DNA of 29,016 bases. Origin: UBA3478 sp046048095. Lineage in GTDB: Bacteria > Bacteroidota > Bacteroidia > Flavobacteriales > Flavobacteriaceae. Where the stretch lies: positions 1 through 29,016 of the forward strand of contig JBJOGS010000003.1 of the NCBI GenBank assembly GCA_046048095.1, written 5' to 3'. A program made the translations under genes and the position numbers. This document shows positions 24,867-29,016 of the stretch, piece by piece; within the stretch, counting starts at the first letter, position 1, and every line of letters starts with the position of its first letter. Under the pieces are notes generated by a model. It was not told where the DNA came from. It made no database searches and saw nothing but the letters and a program-made list of their open reading frames with translations.

Positions 24867-26706
24867 CTACCACATCTAATTCTACCTTTAAATTCTCTAT
24901 CACAAACTCTTGGCGCTCTGGCGTATTCTTTCCCATATAGAAATCAAGCAACTGATCGACGCTCATCGAGCGATCGAGCAACACCGGCTCTAAACGTATC
25001 TCCTCACCAATAAAATGCTTAAACTCATCCGGAGATATCTCTCCTAATCCCTTGAATCGCGTAATCTCTGGTCTGCCACTGAGCTTTTCAATAGCCTCGC
25101 GTCGCTCGCGCTCATTATAGCAGTAGAAAGTCTGTTTCTTATCGCGCACCCTAAATAATGGGGTTTGTAGTATATACAAGTGATTCTCTTTAATCAGTTC
25201 AGGAAAAAATTGAAGAAAGAAGGTGATCAACAAGAGGCGAATGTGCATGCCATCCACGTCGGCATCTGTAGCAATAACAATATTGTTATAGCGCAACTCT
25301 TCCATAGACTCTTCTATGTTCAGTGCGGATTGTAGCAAATTAAACTCTTCATTCTCGTAGACAATCTTCTTAGTCATACCGAATGAATTCAGGGGTTTAC
25401 CGCGCAAGCTGAATACCGCTTGAGTATTGACGTCTCGTGACTTAGTGATCGATCCTGAGGCTGAGTCACCCTCAGTGATAAACAAGGTGCTTTCAAGTCT
25501 TCGATCGTCCTTTAAATCGGTGAGATGAATGCGACAATCCCTGAGTTTTTTATTGTGCAAACTTGCCTTCTTGGCCCGTTCTTTAGCCAATTTTCGGATT
25601 CCAGAGAGTTCTTTGCGCTCGCGTTCAGCTTGAATGATTTTACGCTGGATAGCTTCTGCAGTATCCGGATGTTGGTGCAAGTAATTATCGAGATGGTGGC
25701 CTATGAAGTCGTTGATGTAAGTGCGCACCGTCGGAAGCGATCCCCCCATATCTGTCGAACCCAACTTTGTCTTGGTCTGGCTTTCAAATACAGGCTCCAT
25801 CACTTTGATTGCGATAGCCGAAAGAATAGACTTTCGCACATCAGATGGCTCATAATTTTTTCCGTAAAAATCGCGAATGGTTTTCACCACCGCTTCTCGA
25901 AAGGCAGACTGATGCGTACCTCCTTGGGTGGTGTGTTGACCGTTTACAAACGAATGATATTCTTCGCTGTACTGCGATTTGCTGTGAGTAATCGCGATTT
26001 CAATGTCGTCTCCTTTCAAATGAATGATGGGATACAAAAAATCATCACTCGAATTCTGGTCTTCGAGTAAGTCTTTAAGTCCATTATCAGAATAAAACTT
26101 TTGACCGTTATAGGCGATAGTCAACCCCGGATTTAAAAAGACGTAGTTTTTGAGCATACGCTCGACATATTCGTCTCTAAAGCGAAAGTTTTTAAAAATA
26201 CTCCCGTCTGGAGTAAATTCAATCAACGTCCCGTTTCGCGCTGACTTGTCTTCTTCAGATTCTTGTACTAACTGCCCCTGTTCAAAGAGGGCCATTTTAA
26301 CCTTTCCCTCGCGAAAAGACTGCACTTTAAACTGGCTAGAGAGCGCATTCACCGCCTTGGTTCCTACCCCGTTCAACCCTACAGATTTTTTAAAGGCTCT
26401 GGTATCGTATTTTCCGCCGGTATTCATTTTTGACACCACCTCAACTACCTTTCCTAGCGGAATGCCACGACCGTAGTCACGTACACTCATATGTCGTTCA
26501 TTCAGAGTGATCTCTATGGATTTTCCGGCCCCCATGACAAACTCATCAATACTGTTGTCAATGATTTCCTTGAGTAAGATGTAAATACCATCGTCGGCCG
26601 AAGAACCGTCCCCTAACTTTCCGATATACATACCAGGCCTCAGACGAATGTGCTCACGCCAGTCTAAGGACCGTATATTATCTTCGGTATAGGTCGATTC
26701 ACTCAT
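24859..26706 (-). CDS. parE: Type IIA topoisomerase subunit B (topoisomerase IV ParE type)
   Basis: The ATPase subunit, 615 residues. The GHKL ATP site has the catalytic Glu and Asn in LKEIIDNSIDEF, DYGRGIPLG and GLNGVGTKAVN. The transducer Lys is in QTKTKLG. The TOPRIM domain (about 405-530) has ITEGDSASGSI and DADVDGMHIR for magnesium. It forms the A2B2 enzyme with the adjacent parC product. The gene starts a new unit after a 99-base gap with two short hairpins. Confidence 0.93.
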   Translation of the reverse strand: MSESTYTEDNIRSLDWREHIRLRPGMYIGKLGDGSSADDGIYILLKEIIDNSIDEFVMGAGKSIEITLNERHMSVRDYGRGIPLGKVVEVVSKMNTGGKYDTRAFKKSVGLNGVGTKAVNALSSQFKVQSFREGKVKMALFEQGQLVQESEEDKSARNGTLIEFTPDGSIFKNFRFRDEYVERMLKNYVFLNPGLTIAYNGQKFYSDNGLKDLLEDQNSSDDFLYPIIHLKGDDIEIAITHSKSQYSEEYHSFVNGQHTTQGGTHQSAFREAVVKTIRDFYGKNYEPSDVRKSILSAIAIKVMEPVFESQTKTKLGSTDMGGSLPTVRTYINDFIGHHLDNYLHQHPDTAEAIQRKIIQAERERKELSGIRKLAKERAKKASLHNKKLRDCRIHLTDLKDDRRLESTLFITEGDSASGSITKSRDVNTQAVFSLRGKPLNSFGMTKKIVYENEEFNLLQSALNIEESMEELRYNNIVIATDADVDGMHIRLLLITFFLQFFPELIKENHLYILQTPLFRVRDKKQTFYCYNERERREAIEKLSGRPEITRFKGLGEISPDEFKHFIGEEIRLEPVLLDRSMSVDQLLDFYMGKNTPERQEFVIENLKVELDVVDE

Positions 26707-26711
26707 GAAAT

Positions 26712-26727
26712 AATTGGGCTACCAATT
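26712..26727. repeat. Short perfect inverted repeat upstream of parE
   Basis: AATTGG and CCAATT, six bases each, flank a four-base spacer and lie six bases before the parE ATG. It could be a small hairpin in the 5' untranslated RNA or a protein-binding palindrome. No family of site is recognised. Confidence 0.4.
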
Positions 26728-26752
26728 GAGGGTACAAGATAACAGTCCAAAA

Positions 26753-26769
26753 CCCTTTTATATAAAGGG
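26753..26769 (-). terminator. Weak hairpin between ychF and parE, possible terminator
   Basis: On the minus strand CCCTTT pairs with AAAGGG across a five-base AT loop, followed by only four T. It lies 37 bases after the ychF stop, the right side for a terminator of the ferredoxin-ychF unit. The short T-run makes it doubtful. Confidence 0.35.
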
Positions 26770-26805
26770 GAGGGTTGAAAGTAATTAACAATAGAAAGTG
26801 AAGTT

Positions 26806-27900
26806 TTACACATTGAAACGGAAATGCATGACATCTCCGTCTTTCACCACGTAGTCTTTGCCTTCAACTCGCATTTTTCCGGCCTCCTTTACCTTTTGTT
26901 CACTTCCAAAGGCAAGGTAATCTTCAAAAGCTATGACTTCTGCGCGAATAAATCCCTTCTCAAAATCAGTGTGAATCACCCCTGCGGCCTCAGGCGCAGA
27001 ACTTCCGGCGCGTATGGTCCATGCGCGAACCTCTTTCTTGCCGGCGGTAAAATAGGTCTCTAATCGAAGTAATTCATACGCCTTGCGAATTAATTTCGCC
27101 GCCCCGGGTTCATCGAGTCCGACATCCTCTAAAAATAATTGGCGTTCTTCAAAACTTTCTAACTCAGCGATATCGGCTTCAAGCGCCACGGCAAGTACCA
27201 GTACTTGCGCGTTTTCTTGAGCTACCACCTCTTTTACGCGATCGACATGCTTGTTGGACGAGCTTGCAGCAGCCTCATCCACATTGCAGACATAAAGGAC
27301 AGGCTTATCGGTGATAAGCTGAAGCGGATAGATAAATTGCTCACGCTCTTCTGCATTCAATGCGATTGCACGAACTGAATTTCCCTGAAGTAACCACTCT
27401 TTGACTCGGTCTAATACTGCTTTTTCGGTCTGTGCTTCTTTGTTTCCAACTTTGGCACTTCGAGCCACTTTATCGAGGCGCTTTTCTACTGTTTCTAGAT
27501 CTTTCAACTGCAACTCAATATCTATGGTCTCTTTATCCCTTATGGGGTCTACCGAGCCATCGACGTGAACGATATTGTCGTTATCAAAGCAGCGAAGCAC
27601 ATGCAGAATAGCATCTGTCTCACGAATATTGCCTAAAAATTGATTTCCTAATCCCTCTCCTTTGCTTGCTCCCTTAACGAGTCCAGCAATATCGACAATC
27701 TCAACAGTGGCAGGCACTACCCGCTCTGGCAGAACCAAACCCTCTAATTGTTTGAGGCGCGGATCCGGAACATTGACTACGCCTACGTTGGGCTCAATGG
27801 TACAAAATGGAAAATTTGCACTTTGTGCCTTGGCATTAGACAAACAATTAAATAGGGTTGATTTGCCCACATTGGGTAACCCAACTATACCTGCTTTCAT
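26806..27900 (-). CDS. ychF: Redox-regulated ATPase YchF (Obg family)
   Basis: A 364-residue TRAFAC-class P-loop NTPase. G1 is GLPNVGKST (7-15), switch regions follow with DIAGLVKGASKGEGLG, and the G4 motif is NVDE in place of NKxD, the change that gives YchF its ATP preference. A helical insertion spans about 130-200, and the C-terminal TGS domain (about 280-364) includes ETYFTAGKKEVRAW and DYVVKDGDVMHFRFNV. The family binds ribosomes and is linked to stress responses. It lies nine bases after the ferredoxin gene. Confidence 0.96.
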   Translation of the reverse strand: MKAGIVGLPNVGKSTLFNCLSNAKAQSANFPFCTIEPNVGVVNVPDPRLKQLEGLVLPERVVPATVEIVDIAGLVKGASKGEGLGNQFLGNIRETDAILHVLRCFDNDNIVHVDGSVDPIRDKETIDIELQLKDLETVEKRLDKVARSAKVGNKEAQTEKAVLDRVKEWLLQGNSVRAIALNAEEREQFIYPLQLITDKPVLYVCNVDEAAASSSNKHVDRVKEVVAQENAQVLVLAVALEADIAELESFEERQLFLEDVGLDEPGAAKLIRKAYELLRLETYFTAGKKEVRAWTIRAGSSAPEAAGVIHTDFEKGFIRAEVIAFEDYLAFGSEQKVKEAGKMRVEGKDYVVKDGDVMHFRFNV

Positions 27901-27909
27901 TTTTGTTAG

Positions 27910-28263
27910 CTATGATTTGGGATGCATGAGTTGCTGCTTAGCGAGCAACTGTTCTTCAGTTTCTACGTGATTCGGATCAGGCACGCAACAGTCAACGGGG
28001 CACACAGCCGCGCATTGAGGCTCTTCATGAAATCCCATACACTCGGTGCATTTATCAGCGACTATATAATAAAATTCATCACTTACAGCGCGATTCACCG
28101 CATCTGCATCGATGGTTTTGCCGGATAATAGATCGACCGAGCCTCTTAAACTCGTACCATCGCTGTAACGCCACGAATCCGCTCCTTCATAAATGGCTGT
28201 ATTTGGACACTCGGGTTCGCAAGCACCACAATTAATACATTCATCTGTGATTATGATTGCCAT
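27910..28263 (-). CDS. Two-[4Fe-4S] ferredoxin
   Basis: A 117-residue electron carrier. The first cluster motif is C9-x2-C12-x2-C15-x3-C19-P; the second is C72-x2-C75-x8-C84-x3-C88-P. The eight-residue spacing in the second motif is that of Alvin-type (Chromatium-like) two-cluster ferredoxins, which have low-potential clusters. Between them is a 50-residue insert (about 21-71), longer than in the minimal clostridial type. It is divergent from an acyl-CoA reductase gene, a pairing I know from flavobacteria, which may suggest an electron-transfer link. A strong promoter lies upstream. Confidence 0.92.
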   Translation of the reverse strand: MAIIITDECINCGACEPECPNTAIYEGADSWRYSDGTSLRGSVDLLSGKTIDADAVNRAVSDEFYYIVADKCTECMGFHEEPQCAAVCPVDCCVPDPNHVETEEQLLAKQQLMHPKS

Positions 28264-28273
28264 AGTCTTTCTT

Positions 28274-28281
28274 TACTTTTG
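28274..28281 (+). promoter_or_regulatory. -7 promoter element for acyl-CoA reductase
   Basis: TACTTTTG matches TAnnTTTG on the plus strand, 31 bases before the ATG. No TTG sits at a good -33 distance. The box abuts, in the opposite orientation, the -7 box of the ferredoxin gene. Confidence 0.5.
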
Positions 28282-28312
28282 CAAAAATACTCCTGACCTG
28301 ACTTAAAAGCAA
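28282..28312 (-). promoter_or_regulatory. Ferredoxin promoter
   Basis: On the minus strand TTG (28312-28310) followed by TATTTTTG (28289-28282) gives a full -33/-7 pair, 20 bases apart. Transcription would start near 28277, leaving about 14 bases before the ferredoxin ATG. The -33 element directly adjoins the start codon of the divergent gene. Confidence 0.7.
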
Positions 28313-29016
28313 ATGTCGCAACAATCCATACAACAAAGAGCGGTTAGTCTAAGCCAATTGGGGACATTTTTACGCCAGACATTAAGATCAGAAACCGTAG
28401 AGTCTGCCATGCTCCAGCCAGTATTGCGTCAGGCCATAGCAGAAAATCCCTGGTTCACTAATGAGTCGATACGTCAGGCCCTGAACTACTGGGCTGAACA
28501 TTTATCACTGAGTCATCTCGAGGTCTGGTTAAGTCACTACGAATATAAAGCGCACCCACCTAAACGGGTCTTACTCATCTTGGCGGGCAATCTGCCTCTT
28601 GTCGGATTTCACGACGTGGTCTCAACCTATTTATCGGGACATATCGCCGTCATTAAAGCCTCGCAAAAAGATCGCGTATTGCTTCGTTTTGTTTTAGAAC
28701 AATTGGTAAAGGTAGATCCAAATGCACGGCAGCACATCGATTGGACCGAGCATACCACTACTAATTTTGAGGCTGTAATTGCCACTGGGTCAGCTAATTC
28801 AGGGCGATATTTTGATTATTACTTTAAAAAGTATCCCCATCTTATTCGACGTAATCGAACCAGTCTCGCTTACCTCAGCGCAAAAACATCCGCTTCAGAT
28901 CTTGATTTATTGCGCAGTGATATTTTTGATTTCTTCGGATTGGGATGTAGAAGTGTGAATCACCTGATTCTTCAACGCGGATTCGACCTTCAACGTCTTG
29001 TAGATCAATTGCAACA
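28313..29016 (+). CDS. LuxC-family acyl-CoA reductase, 5' part
   Basis: 234 codons are present, and the gene continues past the right edge. The peptide starts MSQQSIQQRAVSLSQLG; an in-frame stop lies six bases before the ATG. Landmarks match the acyl-CoA reductase (LuxC-like) proteins of flavobacteria: ENPWFTNESI, KRVLLILAGNLPLVGFHD (about 84-101), SGHIAVIKAS, AVIATGSANSGRYFDYYF and FFGLGCRSVNH. Cys212 is a candidate for the acylated cysteine. The enzyme would reduce a fatty acyl-CoA to the aldehyde with NADPH. No luciferase genes are nearby, so the aldehyde probably serves lipid or wax metabolism. Confidence 0.87.
   Translation, partial: MSQQSIQQRAVSLSQLGTFLRQTLRSETVESAMLQPVLRQAIAENPWFTNESIRQALNYWAEHLSLSHLEVWLSHYEYKAHPPKRVLLILAGNLPLVGFHDVVSTYLSGHIAVIKASQKDRVLLRFVLEQLVKVDPNARQHIDWTEHTTTNFEAVIATGSANSGRYFDYYFKKYPHLIRRNRTSLAYLSAKTSASDLDLLRSDIFDFFGLGCRSVNHLILQRGFDLQRLVDQLQ

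Noticed and set aside
25525..26070. A 181-codon open frame on the plus strand inside parE
   Set aside because: Antisense to the conserved ATPase subunit; the translation resembles no family and has no promoter or start context.
28313..29016. A bioluminescence (lux) locus suggested by the LuxC-type reductase
   Set aside because: No luxA, luxB, luxD or luxE gene is near, and this reductase beside a ferredoxin gene is ordinary for flavobacteria.
1..29016. Mobile element, CRISPR, defence or secondary-metabolite system
   Set aside because: No transposase, integrase, repeat array, tRNA-flanked insertion, or toxin/nuclease/synthase domain was found; composition and gene types are those of core chromosome.

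Overview
The window reads as a chromosomal core region of a Bacteroidota bacterium, most likely Flavobacteriia/Flavobacteriales. The evidence is an LpxC-FabZ fusion gene, a bifunctional HisB, promoters of the Bacteroidota type (TAnnTTTG, with TTG about 19 bases upstream), few clear Shine-Dalgarno sites, and local gene neighbourhoods (HD-lpxD-lpxC/fabZ-lpxA-efp; acyl-CoA reductase divergent from a two-cluster ferredoxin; a small lipoprotein convergent with topoisomerase IV) that I know from flavobacteria. The genus cannot be told from the window. No tRNA, rRNA, CRISPR, IS element or phage gene is visible. Coding density is very high, and the longest non-coding stretch is about 160 bases.

Layout. 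1-1239 (minus): the 5' end of a MoxR/Mg-chelatase-like AAA+ ATPase and the VWA-domain gene upstream of it. 1268-8254 (minus): a complete seven-gene histidine operon, hisG-hisDC-hisB-hisH-hisA-hisF-hisIE, in which every junction overlaps by a few bases. 8259-8412 (minus): its control region, with a promoter, a 17-codon leader peptide holding four His codons in five, and a hairpin with a T-run just before hisG, i.e. a histidine attenuator. 8415-10865 (minus): sucD, fabG and a prohibitin-family membrane protein. 10922-15967 (minus): HD phosphohydrolase, lpxD, lpxC/fabZ, lpxA and efp. 16005-17989 (plus): tsaE, an alanine-dehydrogenase-like gene and a small membrane-anchored protein. 17986-19152 (minus): proline dehydrogenase, divergent from aroB (19227-20273, plus). 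20260-21861 (minus): an M14 carboxypeptidase and an Lrp/AsnC regulator. 21909-22286 (plus): a small lipoprotein. 22278-26706 (minus): parE and parC. 26806-28263 (minus): ferredoxin and ychF. 28313-end (plus): a LuxC-type acyl-CoA reductase cut by the window edge.

How it works together. The his operon encodes all ten steps from PRPP and ATP to histidine. HisG is the long form with its own regulatory domain, so no HisZ is needed. HisI/HisE, the two HisB activities and, unusually, HisD/HisC are each fused in one chain. Uncharged tRNA-His should stall the ribosome on the leader and relieve termination. The lpx cluster supplies the first steps of lipid A synthesis and the FabZ dehydratase. sucD and fabG serve the TCA cycle and fatty acid synthesis.

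Most noteworthy are the HisD-HisC fusion and the his attenuator with a probably leaderless leader peptide. I found no defence system, secondary-metabolite cluster or clearly new multi-gene system. The rest is housekeeping genes with some less-studied small proteins.
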